A DNA stretch of 64,000 bases from JAMQPK01 sp963761975 (lineage in GTDB: Bacteria > Acidobacteriota > Vicinamibacteria > Vicinamibacterales > JAMQPK01): contig CAVXIR010000002.1 of the NCBI GenBank assembly GCA_963761975.1, positions 62,001-126,000 of the forward strand, given 5' to 3'. The first letter of the stretch is position 1, and the number at the start of each line of letters is the position of its first letter. The notes beneath the pieces are model-generated. The model saw only the letters and a program-made list of their open reading frames with translations, ran no database searches and was not told where the DNA came from. Both the position numbers and the translations under genes were made by a program. This document shows positions 15,036 through 24,446 of this stretch, piece by piece.

Positions 15036-17555
15036 TTGGAAGCCGCACGTCCGCTCACGCCTCGCGTCGCTGCGCCTGTCGCCGACTCGTGAAAACGAGA
15101 TCATCGAGGAGCTCTCGCAGCACCTTGAGGACCGCTGGCGGGAACTGGTGGCCGATGGGGCATCGGAGGACGAGGCGACGACGCTGGCGCTTGCTGGGTT
15201 CCGAGAGGGGGATCGGCTCGCCCGACACCTCGCGCCGCTCCGACAGGCGCACGCCCCCGAGCCCATCACGCCAGGGGCTCCCGCCAAACGCTTGCTCGGG
15301 GATCTCTGGCAGGACGTCCGCTATGCCGCCCGCACGCTGCGGAAGCAGCCAGCGTTCGCACTCGCGGCCGTCCTGAGGCTGGCGCTGCATCGGCGCGAAC
15401 GCCGCGATTTTCAGCGTGGTCGACGGCGTGCTGCTGCGTCCGCTGCCGTACGACCATCCCGAGCAGATCGTCTCGATTGACGAAAGATCGCCGGACGGTG
15501 CTCTCAACGGCGGGGTATCCACCGCCAATTTCCTCGACTGGCGTGCCGGCAGCACAGGGTTCACGGCGATGGCGGCGGTGCGGCGCATCAACATGACGCT
15601 CGTCGCCCGCGGAGAGCCGGTGATCCTCCCGGGCGAACGCGTCTCCGCCGGCTACTTCGACGTGTGGGGCACGCAATCGGCAATCGGACGCACGTTCCGA
15701 CCCGACGAAGATCTGCCGGGCAACGATCGTGTCGTCGTCCTGAGCCATCGCCTCTGGGTCAGCCAGTTCGGCGCGGATCCGGATCTCGTCGGTCGGACCG
15801 TGGCGCTGAACAACCAGCCGTATACCGTGATCGGCGTGATGCCCGAGGGTTCGAAGTTCGATCGGACCTCGGCGCACTTCTGGCGGCCGCTCGCGTTCAG
15901 TGAGACGGAGCGCGCGCGTAACAACCGTTGGGTTTCCGTCGTCGGACGCCTCAAGCCTGACGTGACGCTTCAGCAGGCGCGGGCCGAGATGGACACGATT
16001 GGCGCGCGTATCGCGCGCGACTATTCCGAGTCGAACAAGGGATGGGCGTGAGCATCGAGCGGCTCTCCGATGTGATCGTCGGACCGCAGCTGCAGCGCTC
16101 CTTGTACGTGCTGCTCGTCGCTGTCGGCATGCTGCTGCTGATCGCCTGCGCAAACCTGGCGAACCTGACGCTCGCGCGCAGTACGTCGCGCGAACGCGAA
16201 GTGGCCGTCCGCGCCGCGCTCGGCGCTGGACGGCGGCGCCTCGTCCGACAGTTCCTCACCGAGAGCGTCGTGCTTGCGCTGGGCGGCGGAGCCCTCGGCG
16301 TCGGCGTCGGCTATGGGGGCGTGCGCGCGCTTCGCGCAGTCGTGCCGCCGGGAACGCTCCCGCAGGACGCACTCATTCTGATGGATGCGCGGGTGCTCGC
16401 GTTCTGTTTCGCGCTTTCCGTCGCAACCGGCATGCTCTTTGGCCTCGCGCCGGCGCTTCATGCCACCGCGCCGGATCTCAGCGCGGCGATGAAGGAAGGC
16501 GGACGCGGATCGACGGGCGAGAGTCGGCGGCGCGGTCTTCGCAGCGCACCTGGTCGTCGTCGAATTCGCGCTCGCATTCGTTCTGCTCGCGGGCGGCACG
16601 CTGCTGCTGCGCAGCTTCTCACGCATGCTCAGCGAACCCCTCGGCATCGACGAAGCGCACGTCCTCATGATGTGGCTCCCGGTCGCCGACGATCGGTTCG
16701 CCGATCCCGCGGCGCTCCTTGCGTATCAGTCCGCCGTGGTCGAACGCGTCTCCGCCGTACCCGGCGTCGGCGGCGTCGCGACCGCGGGCGCCCTTCCGCT
16801 CGATGGCTGGAACAATGGGATGCCGTTCCTGATCGCCGGTGGAACGAACGTCGATCGCGCAAATCGCAACGCCGCCGGATTCAAGATCGTCGGCTCCAAT
16901 TACTTCCGCGTGCTCGGCATCCCGATCCTGCGCGGCCGCGCGCTGTCGGACCACGACGTCAGGGGATCGACGCCGGTCGCCGTCGTCAACGAATCGTTCG
17001 TGCGGCGGTTCTTTCCAAGCGGGGACGCGATCGGGCAGCACCTGCTCATCGAGCAGATCATTCCGGGCACGCCGCAGCTCGGCCCGGAAATTCCGTGGGA
17101 GATCGTCGGCGTGATTGCGAACGAGCACGCGAATTCCCTGGACGCGACGGCGGACCGCGCGGGCGTCTACGTTCCGCTCGAGCAGAGTCCGACGACGTCC
17201 GTCAATCTGGTGCTGCGGACGACGGTCGAACCGCAGACGGTGTCGCGGGCCGTCGTCTCGGCGATTCACGAGCTGAATCGCGACCAGGTGGTGAACAGCA
17301 TTGCGACGCTCGAGCAGATCAAGCGCGAAGCCACCGGGTCGTCCAGTCTCCGGGCGGCGCTGCTCGGGATCTTGGCCGCGCTCGCTCGCGGTCACACGGC
17401 TGCTCGGCAGTCTGTTGTTCGGGATCAGTCCGCGCGATCCGCTGACGCTCGGCGCAAGCGCCGTGCTGCTGACGATGGTCGCGCTGCTGGCGTGTTATCT
17501 GCCCGCGCGCCGCGCCGCCCGTCTCGATCCGCTGGTGGCGTTACGTACGGAATGA
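15028..17555 (+). pseudogene. ADOP-type ABC transporter permease, multiply frameshifted
   Basis: Homology to FtsX/MacB permeases runs from MPDWKPHVRSRLASLRLSP (15028) to LLACYLPARRAARLDPLVAL (17555), spread over all three frames. Breaks: about 15386, inside LALGIGANAAIFSVV; about 16041, where one G is missing in GWGVSIERL; about 16540, before VVVEFALAFVLLAGG; and about 17385, where roughly 60 residues of the second FtsX domain are missing and ALLGILAALA runs into TRLLGSLLFGISP. The N-terminal PadR-associated helical domain, both MacB_PCD regions and several TM segments remain recognisable. With four lesions and a deletion it is almost certainly non-functional. Intact relative at 19437-22055. 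Confidence 0.85.
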
Positions 17556-17575
17556 GCGTCGGTCGGGGCGCATTT

Positions 17576-17605
17576 TGTCCGAAATATGTATGCACATTTC
17601 GGACA
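17576..17605. terminator. Perfect 10-bp inverted repeat after the ADOP remnant
   Basis: TGTCCGAAAT (17576-17585) and ATTTCGGACA (17596-17605) enclose a 10-base loop, 20 bp after the stop. There is no T-run, so a standard rho-independent terminator is doubtful. A related dyad lies at 54739-54766 after another gene (shared GTCCGAAAT and TTCGGACA). Confidence 0.4.
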
Positions 17606-18076
17606 GGCCGCCGTGCCACAAGGAGAACACCTGCTTGTAGGTCAGTCGTTTGTGAGGTTTGTCGTCAGGCCGCCGTGATCAAGTAGTTGCGGATTCTGTC
17701 CGCCGCGAACCAAACCGGCAGCATGAGTCGATCACTTCATCAGGCCACCGTGATTGTGTCGATCACCGATCTCCATTGGTCCGCTGGGGCCGATCCATGA
17801 TTATTGAGATCGGCCTATTCCAGGGCTTTCCATCTTTGATTCATCGCAAGTGCGTACAGTCACTGCATTTCCGAACAGATTGCTCCAGCCCAGCCGGCGC
17901 ATTAGACTGCGAGCATCCCAGGCGTTTCGAACTATCGAGTTCGGCCGACTGTCGGTTCGGCTTAGCGCAGCAAGCCACCTGCAGGTCAAAAGGTTGTCAG
18001 AGCCGCAAACTTTGAGTGGTTGGTGCAATCCCGTCATGAGTGATTGTGGCGAGCAGTGGCCAAGGAGAAGGCCCCA
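17606..18076. other. Gene-free stretch with three CAGGCCGCCGTG words
   Basis: No coding region is supportable on either strand; the minus-strand frame over 17801-18301 looks like a shadow. CAGGCCGCCGTG occurs at about 17604 and 17666 and as CAGGCCACCGTG at 17741. The stretch is lower in GC than its neighbours by eye. Confidence 0.5.
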
Positions 18077-18785
18077 ATGAGATCGACAGTCTTGTTTGCG
18101 GTTTTTTTGGTCCTGAATATTGGAGGCGGCGTCGGGCCTAGGGCACTCGCAGGAACGGACAGCACTGCGGCTCCACAATCCACCGGCCCTCAATCGGCGA
18201 CCCAGGAGGTACCACACCCGGACCTCCAAGGATTTCCCACAGCGCCAGCCCCCGATGTTACTAGCCACCGTGGCGCTCCCCGACACCATCAGCGCAGTCA
18301 CGGCTTTGTTCGAACGACTTCCTGCTGAGGTTGCGGGTCATACGCGTTCACAGCAGTTAGACCCCATTACTCCCAAGCGTGCAACTGTCGGCTACGGCGA
18401 GGGGCGGATAAGCGGAGGCGGGATGAGAACCTCCCTCCTATGGCTACAGGCGATTGATCTTACGAAGAGCGATTTCTTCCCAACAAACTGGACAGGTGGG
18501 CACGTCGTCGCCTTTATGGCGGGGCGAGGCAAAGAACTTAAGGATGGCCCGGATGGCAACCTTTACTGGATGCGTGAGGAAGCTGGCCTCGATCTCAACC
18601 TCTTTTGGATGCGTGAGGTGACATTTGTCGATGCTCCTGGATCGGCTGAGCGATTCCCGGTATACGGAATGCTGTGGGGCAGAGTCGACAGCCCCTGGAT
18701 GTTCTCCATCCAGGCCGACGCTCGCGAGAATCGTGATGCGCTGCTTGCCGCCTTTGTCATTGCGGCCAGGTCTTCACCGCGATAG
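18077..18785 (+). pseudogene. Exported protein of unknown function, one frameshift
   Basis: ATG 18077 has a good ribosome site (AAGGAGAAGG) and opens a signal peptide (RSTVLFAVFLVLNIGG...RALAG). Around 18250 the coding sense passes to another frame, continuing ATVALPDTISAVTALFERLP and a well-structured C-terminal half (LLWLQAIDLTKSDFFP, GHVVAFMAGRGKEL, PWMFSIQADARENRDALLAAF) that ends at 18785. No family recognised. NLYWMREEAGLDLNLFWMRE contains a short internal duplication (YWMRE/FWMRE). A single indel separates the two halves, so sequencing error is possible. Confidence 0.6.
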
Positions 18786-18856
18786 CCGTCCTTCGCGTTA
18801 CCCAGCAGGCCGGCCGAACCCCCGCTGCAGCCGCCCGGGCGCCTAATCTCAAGCCG

Positions 18857-19210
18857 ATGATCGACCTGCTGACTCTGCTCCTCGTCTTTGGCACAAGCGT
18901 GTGGGTTCTTGCTGATGCGAGAACGATTGGCGTGGAGAAAGGCAAAATCAAAGGCTTTTTCAACATGGGCCCAACCGGGTGGTTTTTCTCATGCCTGCTG
19001 TGTTGGATTGTTGCCTTCCCGGCCTATTTGGTGAAGAGGCCCGAGTACAAGCGGGTGACCGCTTCAGGCCAACAGTTCGGTCACCGTCACGAAGTGGACT
19101 TGATGGCCGAGCTTGGCACCCTCGCCGACCTCTACTCGAAGGGACTCCTGACCGAAGGGGAATTTCAGGCGAAGAAGAAACAGCTCGTGGATCGAATGCT
19201 GAAGGAGTGA
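18857..19210 (+). CDS. Small membrane protein with C-terminal SHOCT domain
   Basis: 117 residues. TM1 at ~2-20 (LLTLLLVFGTSVWVLADA), a connecting GKIKGFFNMGPTGWF, TM2 at ~41-58, then a cytosolic helix and a SHOCT module, LADLYSKGLLTEGEFQAKK with QLVDRML following. SHOCT is a short oligomerisation motif found at protein ends; it suggests homo-oligomers at the inner membrane. It lies on the tRNA-bounded island between a broken secreted protein and an ADOP gene. I see no gene in 19211-19436. Confidence 0.7.
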   Translation: MIDLLTLLLVFGTSVWVLADARTIGVEKGKIKGFFNMGPTGWFFSCLLCWIVAFPAYLVKRPEYKRVTASGQQFGHRHEVDLMAELGTLADLYSKGLLTEGEFQAKKKQLVDRMLKE

Positions 19211-19436
19211 CCCTGAGCTCGAGGGGATCGCGCCGATCGTTCAGCGATACATGGACCTCGATGTCAACGATCCGCCGCAACTTCTGCGAACTCGCGAACG
19301 CGCTGTCTCAAAAACATTCGGGATTCTTGCTGGCCAGCGGGACGCAGCAGCTGTATCTCCGAGCAATGGATCGGCTGGCTCGCGAATGGGGCCTACACCT
19401 AGACATCCGACCTATTGACCTGTAGAATGCCCAGGC

Positions 19437-22055
19437 ATGAGGCAGACACGCGCGAGTCGAGGAACACGCGACGAGCGGCTTCTTCGCGAGCTCGAGTTCC
19501 ACTTCGAGGAAATGGTTCGCGCGCAGATGGCCTGCGGCGTGCCGGAGAACGAAGCGCGGCGGCTCGCCCGGCTCGAGTTTGGCGGGCTCGCTCAAATCAA
19601 AGAGGAATGCCGCGAGCTCCGACGCGGAGTGTGGCTGACTGATCTCTGGCGCGATCTGCTCCACGGGTGCCGCTTGCTCCGCCGCGCGCCGGCGTTTGCC
19701 GCGGTCGCCATCGCCACGTTGGCGGTCGGCATCGGCGCCAACACGGCGGTGTTCAGCCTGGTCCACACGGTCCTGCTCGCCTCCCTGCCCGTCGACCATC
19801 CTGAACAGCTGGCCGTCGTCTCTCACAGCAGCCTCGAGCGAGGCGGCGGCACCGGTTTTCCCTATCAGTTCTTCCGCGAGCTCGACGCCGATCGGCAGCT
19901 GCTCGACGGAGTGCTATCTCGCGGCGGCTCCGAGCGCATCACCTTCGGTGCAGACGCTGGAGGCGAACCGGTGATTGGTGAGCTGGTATCGGGCACCTTC
20001 TTCGACGTCCTCGGCGTCAAGCCAGCGGTCGGCCGCCTGCTCTCCCGGACAGACGATGAGGCGCCGGGCGGGCACCCGGTGGTGGTGTTGAGCCACGCGT
20101 ACTGGCAGCGGCGCTTTAGTGGTGACGTCTCGGTCGTGGGGAGCACCGTGATGGTGAGCGGACATCCGATGACGATCGTCGGCGTGACGCCGCGGGGATT
20201 CGCGGGCCTCGACCCGGGACAACGGGTCGATCTGCGGGTGCCGCTGGCGATGCAGGCCGAAGTGCGCGGAGGCCGGACGCCGGCGACCCGGCAGCGCGTC
20301 GCAGCCTGGGATCTGCACCTCGTCGTGCGGCTGAAACGCGGCGTCACCTTCGAACAGGCACAGCAGGTCATCAGCGCCGCGCTCACCCATTACGGAAAAA
20401 CGGAGGGGATCGTCGTCCCGGAACGCGTCGTCCTCCGGCCGGCCGCAACCGGCTTCGGCCGGACGCGCGCGCAGTTCGAAACGGCCTTGTGGGTGCTGCT
20501 GTGCATCACCACTGCCATCCTCGCGATCGCCTGCGTGAACCTCGCGATGCTCTACACGGCGCGGTCGTCCGCGCGCCGGCGCGAGATGGCTGCACGCGCC
20601 GCGCTGGGCGCCGGGCTTGGACGGCTCGTCAGGCAACTGCTGGCCGAAAGCGTCGTCCTGGCGTTGCTCGGCGCTGTGCTCGGGGTCGCGGTTGCGTACC
20701 TGGGCGCCACGTGGATCGCGCGTCTCGCGTCGGGCAGCGGCTCGAGCCTGTTACTCGAGAGCCGGCCGCACGCAGCGATCCTCGTTTTCCATGTGACCGC
20801 CGCCGTCATGTCGGGGATATTGTGCGCACTCGGCCCGGTCCTGCGTTTACGCCGCGACATGGCGGCGCCAGGGCACCGGGGATCCAGCTCCACTTTCACC
20901 GCACCGGTACGCTATGGGCTCATCACCGCGCAAGTCGCGTTATCCATCGTCGTCCTCGTGGGTGCGGGGCTGTTCGTGCAGACGATCCGCGCGCTCCGCT
21001 CGACCGATCTCGGCTTCCGGTCCGATCATTTGTTGTTGGTCGCTCTGGATCCGAAAACAGCGGGCGCCGGCGACAGCGAGGTGGCTCCCTTCTACCGCAA
21101 TGTGCGCGAGCGCCTCCTTGCAGTTCCAGACATCACCGGTGTGACGTTCTCGATGGTACGCGGACTCTCGAATAGCTCGTGGTCCGCTCCGGTGAGCGTT
21201 GCCGGACTCGACGTCGATCCTTTCGCGCGCGCCCACCGCAACGCCGTTGGACCAGACTACTTCCGCACGTTGGGGACGCCCGTGCTCTCGGGCCGCGATT
21301 TCACCGAGGCCGATAACGGATCCGCGCCGATGGTGGCGGTGGTCAATGAGTCGTTCGCTCGTGCGTACCTGGGAGGTCAGAATCCGCTGGGCAAGAAGAT
21401 TGGCGAAAAAAAGGCCGAGTACACGATCGTCGGCGTTGCGCGCGATACCAGGCACGTGCACGTGCGCGACGCACCGGCGCCGACGTGGTATGTGCCGTAC
21501 GAACAGCGGCCCGGGTTGAAGCATCTGGATCTGATCGTCCGCACCGCAAGCGATCCCGACCGCATCCTCCCGAGCGTGAGGACCGCAATCGCGGTCGTCG
21601 ATTCCCGCGTTGCGCTGTTCGAAGCCCGCAGTCAAGTCGCCCAGATCGACGACATGCTGCTCACCGAACGCATGCTCGCCATGCTCGCGACAATTTTTGC
21701 CGGGCTCGCCGCGACGCTCGCGGCGCTGGGGCTCTACGGGCTGCTGGCGTTCCTCGTTTCGCAGCGGCGTCGTGAAATTGGTCTCCGGATGGCGCTCGGC
21801 GCGCCGGCGCATGCCGTTGTGTCGGCCATCGGCTGCGACGTGTGGCGGCCGGCCGGCGCCGGCATGGCGGGCGGCGTACTCGCGGCCCTGGCACTCGGCC
21901 GCTACGCTCATACGATTATGTACGGCGTGTCGCCGGCCGATGGCGCCAGCCTGATGGGCGCCGTGCTCGTGATGACGATCGTCGTGGCATGCGGATCGTT
22001 GTTACCGCTTTTTCGCGCGACCCGAATCGATCCACGCACCGTGCTGCGCGAATAG
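19437..22055 (+). CDS. ADOP-type ABC transporter permease (intact)
   Basis: 872 residues. The N-terminal helical region (~1-60, ERLLRELEFHFEEMVRAQMA) is typical of acidobacterial duplicated orphan permeases. Then comes TM1 with FAAVAIATLAVGIGANTAVF, the periplasmic MacB_PCD domain, three TM helices with RREMAARAALGAGLGRLVRQ, a second MacB_PCD domain (VAVVNESFARAYLGGQNPLG), and the last FtsX block with RRREIGLRMALGAPAHAVV. It ends RIDPRTVLRE. No ATPase is adjacent, consistent with 'orphan' permeases that recruit ATPases encoded elsewhere. Likely role: MacB-like mechanotransmission of efflux or lipoprotein substrates. A PadR gene follows after 14 bp. Confidence 0.9.
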   Translation: MRQTRASRGTRDERLLRELEFHFEEMVRAQMACGVPENEARRLARLEFGGLAQIKEECRELRRGVWLTDLWRDLLHGCRLLRRAPAFAAVAIATLAVGIGANTAVFSLVHTVLLASLPVDHPEQLAVVSHSSLERGGGTGFPYQFFRELDADRQLLDGVLSRGGSERITFGADAGGEPVIGELVSGTFFDVLGVKPAVGRLLSRTDDEAPGGHPVVVLSHAYWQRRFSGDVSVVGSTVMVSGHPMTIVGVTPRGFAGLDPGQRVDLRVPLAMQAEVRGGRTPATRQRVAAWDLHLVVRLKRGVTFEQAQQVISAALTHYGKTEGIVVPERVVLRPAATGFGRTRAQFETALWVLLCITTAILAIACVNLAMLYTARSSARRREMAARAALGAGLGRLVRQLLAESVVLALLGAVLGVAVAYLGATWIARLASGSGSSLLLESRPHAAILVFHVTAAVMSGILCALGPVLRLRRDMAAPGHRGSSSTFTAPVRYGLITAQVALSIVVLVGAGLFVQTIRALRSTDLGFRSDHLLLVALDPKTAGAGDSEVAPFYRNVRERLLAVPDITGVTFSMVRGLSNSSWSAPVSVAGLDVDPFARAHRNAVGPDYFRTLGTPVLSGRDFTEADNGSAPMVAVVNESFARAYLGGQNPLGKKIGEKKAEYTIVGVARDTRHVHVRDAPAPTWYVPYEQRPGLKHLDLIVRTASDPDRILPSVRTAIAVVDSRVALFEARSQVAQIDDMLLTERMLAMLATIFAGLAATLAALGLYGLLAFLVSQRRREIGLRMALGAPAHAVVSAIGCDVWRPAGAGMAGGVLAALALGRYAHTIMYGVSPADGASLMGAVLVMTIVVACGSLLPLFRATRIDPRTVLRE

Positions 22056-22069
22056 CTTCGGACATTCAT

Positions 22070-22408
22070 ATGGCACACCCGATCGTCAAACAGGATCTGC
22101 TGCAGGGCACGCTCGACATGCTGATCCTTCGCGTCTGCGCCGCCGGCCCGATCCATGGCTACGCAGTCGCCCAGCGTCTCGTGCATGTCTCGAAAGAGGC
22201 GCTCCAGGTTCGTCAGGGCTCGCTCTATCCCGCGCTGCACCGCCTCGAGACCCGGGGCTGGCTGAAGGCCGAATGGAAACAGACCGACAGCGGACGTGAG
22301 GCGAAGTTCTATTCCCTCACGCGAGCGGGCCGGAAGCAGCTTGCCGTCGAGGAAGCGGGCTGGCAGCGTCTGACCGAGGCGATTGGTTTGGTGTTGAAAT
22401 CGACGTAG
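22070..22408 (+). CDS. PadR-family transcriptional regulator
   Basis: 112 residues from ATG 22070. PadR signature: KQDLLQGTLDMLILRVCA, HGYAVAQRL, VRQGSLYPALHRLETRGWL and REAKFYSLTRAGRKQL. It belongs to the LQGTLD subclass that partners ADOP permeases and differs clearly from the regulator at 14682. Unusually it follows its permease rather than preceding it, 14 bp downstream, so it may be translated from the same message and act as a feedback repressor. Confidence 0.9.
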   Translation: MAHPIVKQDLLQGTLDMLILRVCAAGPIHGYAVAQRLVHVSKEALQVRQGSLYPALHRLETRGWLKAEWKQTDSGREAKFYSLTRAGRKQLAVEEAGWQRLTEAIGLVLKST

Positions 22409-22491
22409 GCCGCAAGGGCGGTGCGCGCCACGGTGGTCCGGCTCCGGCCGTACGTTAGCGAATCGTCGCTCGCGACGGCGACCGAATCTAA

Positions 22492-23451
22492 CTAACGGCC
22501 GATCGTCGTGACATTACTCTGCACCGTCGGCAGGCCGGCCGCTTTCCAGGCTGCGATACCGCCTCGATACCAGAGGACGTTCGTGTACCCTGCGTTAATG
22601 GCACGGAGCGCGGCGTTATACGACGTCCAACACTGATCGGAGAGGCAGTAGAAGATGAGCGGTATCTCTTTTCTACCTGCTGTCTGTTGTTGAAGCACCT
22701 GCACCAGTTGCCGCTGCACCTGGTCATTGAATGATCCAGCTTCCGAAGCCCACACTGCCGGAATAGCGCTCGGAATCGCCTCAGGGCCGCCCAGAATATC
22801 GAACACAATGAAGGGTCCTTGGCTGCCCTGCGCGAGTTCGACCAGACCTCGAGTCGTGATCACCTGGCCGCCCGGAATGGCGGCAGGCGTTGGTCCGTTC
22901 ATTTGGCCAACGTGCAATTGCCTCGTCGGCTGAACCCCATAATCCCTACGTTCCGGGTCAGAACTGACGACGGGTCCGGCGGGCCCTTGCGGCGCCGGGT
23001 AGCCTGGCTGCTGTCCCGCTGACCCGCCCCCTTGCTGACACATATACCGTACCGGTCCGGGTCCCTGTGGATTGATGATCAGCAGCAACTGCGTGCCTTG
23101 GGGGATCATCTGCACTCGAAAGCGATCATTCGTGATCAGATCGACAAAATCGGCGAACTGATTCGTACCCGTAAAGGAATAACGCCCCGTCGCCGAAGCC
23201 ATTTCCCCCTGGTAAAAGTAATTCACATTGCCCGTGGAGACAGAGCCCGCGAACAGACCTGACGGATCGATCCAAACCCCCGCTTCGTTAACCGCCTGCA
23301 CCCGGGCAGTCAGCTGCGCCGGTGCGCCTTCGATACTGCACACGAAGTTGACGACGGCGGTCCGCTGCGCGTGCGCCGGAACAGCCAGGCACAATGTGGA
23401 AACCAGACCTGCCGCCAGTGCGCCGGCCTTGTGAAAGGTTCTGATCGTCAC
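22492..23451 (-). CDS. Exported rhodanese-fold protein, CXXCW-like
   Basis: 319 residues from the GTG at 23451, preceded by AGGAGG with 9-base spacing; the longer frame to 23499 is less likely. Signal peptide (FHKAGALAAGLVSTLCLAVPAHA), an N-terminal beta-rich domain of ~110 residues, a Pro/Gly/Gln linker, and a C-terminal rhodanese fold. The active-site segment FYCLSDQCWTSYNAALRAI resembles the PQQ-associated CXXCW rhodaneses, with two Cys four residues apart before Trp. It may carry persulfide or metal in the periplasm; the PQQ link is only by resemblance. It is the last gene before the right attachment site. Confidence 0.75.
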   Translation of the reverse strand: MTIRTFHKAGALAAGLVSTLCLAVPAHAQRTAVVNFVCSIEGAPAQLTARVQAVNEAGVWIDPSGLFAGSVSTGNVNYFYQGEMASATGRYSFTGTNQFADFVDLITNDRFRVQMIPQGTQLLLIINPQGPGPVRYMCQQGGGSAGQQPGYPAPQGPAGPVVSSDPERRDYGVQPTRQLHVGQMNGPTPAAIPGGQVITTRGLVELAQGSQGPFIVFDILGGPEAIPSAIPAVWASEAGSFNDQVQRQLVQVLQQQTAGRKEIPLIFYCLSDQCWTSYNAALRAINAGYTNVLWYRGGIAAWKAAGLPTVQSNVTTIGR

Positions 23452-23705
23452 GGTGAGTGTCCTCCTCGAGTGGGGGCGATCTGTCGGCTCAGCGAGCAAA
23501 TAATACGCCAGAACAATCTGGATTATGGACGAGTTTGTCTTGGGGGTGAGAACGATCGCGTTGAGTGAAGTGTCGGAGAAGGACTCCGAGAATCGTGTGC
23601 GAACATGTGCGAAACTTTCTGTTCAGAGCGTCAAGACCGGTTCGGGTGTGATCATTCGTTGGGATAATAGCGGCGTATTCACCTGCGTTTAACACTTTCC
23701 CAAGT

Positions 23706-23746
23706 CTCTGGACCACGGTATCGGGGTTCGAATCCCTGCCTCCCAG
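23706..23746 (+). other. Right attachment-site core: duplicated 3' part of tRNA-Gln
   Basis: 41 bases identical to 14164-14204, without acceptor 5' strand or D-arm, so it is not a functional tRNA. The following bases (GCAA) differ from the tRNA's CCA. The surrounding 23452-23787 contains nothing else that I can support. Confidence 0.85.
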
Positions 23747-23787
23747 GCAACTCGCTCACAAACAATCTGCTCGCTGGCTGATCACCC

Positions 23788-24270
23788 TCACTTCAATTTC
23801 GGAATGATGAGGTTGGCCACTTGAATCATATTCGGCTTGAGCTGCTCCGAGGTGCTGCCGGCCGGCACCTCGATCAGAATCCCGAAGTGACGGGAGCCGC
23901 TCCACACAAACATCTCCGCCAAGGCATTCTGAACGTTGTGAAAGTAAGCTGCGTCGCCGACGTCGCGGATCGGAACCCAGTCAGGCGCCGGTTTCTTTCG
24001 CATCTGATCGGCCGACACCGTCGCGAACGGATCGATCTGCAACCCGATCCCACCATAATCGCATTGCGAGCCGTTCACACCGATCGGTGTTTCCGTCGGC
24101 GGAGTTTTCATCTTCGTTCTGGTGGAGGTCGTGAACTTCGCGACCACGTCGGGCGTGAGAACCGTGCACGCGTTGATGCGTGGCGGATTGCTTGCCGCTT
24201 TCTGATTCGACGACGATGGCGCGCCAACAGCGCTCACCACAGCCAACAGCGAAAGGATAAGAACAGTCAT
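23788..24270 (-). CDS. Exported protein, DUF3558-like Cys-domain paralogue 1
   Basis: 160 residues with a signal peptide (TVLILSLLAVVSAVGA). The mature part reads NACTVLTPDVVAKF ... GSQCDYGGIGLQIDPF ... VGDAAYFHNVQNALAEMFVWSG ... IIPKLK. It matches the protein at 36602-37075 throughout (CEVLTRDVVAKF, GDTAYFHNN, AELMVWSG, LIAKLK) and the repeats in the lipoprotein at 31805. Two conserved Cys may form a disulfide. The pattern recalls actinobacterial DUF3558 proteins, without proof of homology. It is divergent from an OmpA gene, with a lux-type box in the gap. Confidence 0.65.
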   Translation of the reverse strand: MTVLILSLLAVVSAVGAPSSSNQKAASNPPRINACTVLTPDVVAKFTTSTRTKMKTPPTETPIGVNGSQCDYGGIGLQIDPFATVSADQMRKKPAPDWVPIRDVGDAAYFHNVQNALAEMFVWSGSRHFGILIEVPAGSTSEQLKPNMIQVANLIIPKLK

Positions 24271-24359
24271 GGTTTCTGTCCCTTTTGGGCCCGTTCTTTT
24301 TGGTCTCGCCTTCGGGGCCGTTTGCCTTCGAGACTAGCCGTTGCGATCCAGCGTGAACC

Positions 24360-24379
24360 AGCTGCATGTACGGGTAGGT
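24360..24379. promoter_or_regulatory. Lux-type box, site 1
   Basis: AGCTGCA-N6-GGTAGGT with CT-N12-AG spacing, in the divergent promoter between the exported protein (24270) and the OmpA gene (24447). The right half is strong and the left half weak. A further half-like GACTAGC lies at 24332-24338, centre offset 28 bp if completed. Member of a six-region set. Confidence 0.5.
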
Positions 24380-24446
24380 TGCCGAGAGACGCTGCTTGCG
24401 TGTGAGGGAATCGACCGAGAATCGGTGCGTTCTGGGCATAACGCCA

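Larger units (their letters stand above)
14205..23746. mobile_element. Putative integrated genomic island at tRNA-Gln (~9.5 kb)
   Basis: The segment is bounded by the 41-bp direct repeat of the tRNA-Gln 3' end. Cargo: PadR plus decayed ADOP permease, a frameshifted secreted protein, a SHOCT membrane protein, an intact ADOP permease plus PadR, and a CXXCW-like rhodanese. No integrase, excisionase, replication or transfer gene is visible on either strand, so if it was mobile it is now a remnant or was mobilised in trans. The direct repeat is seen; the mobility history is inference. Confidence 0.65.

Noticed and set aside
17801..18301. 166-residue minus-strand frame on the island
   Set aside because: Composition looks like an antisense shadow, no motif or signal peptide, and it overlaps the start of the exported protein at 18077.
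23706..23746. A second tRNA gene
   Set aside because: Only the 3' half is present; acceptor 5' strand and D-arm are missing, so it is an attachment-site remnant.
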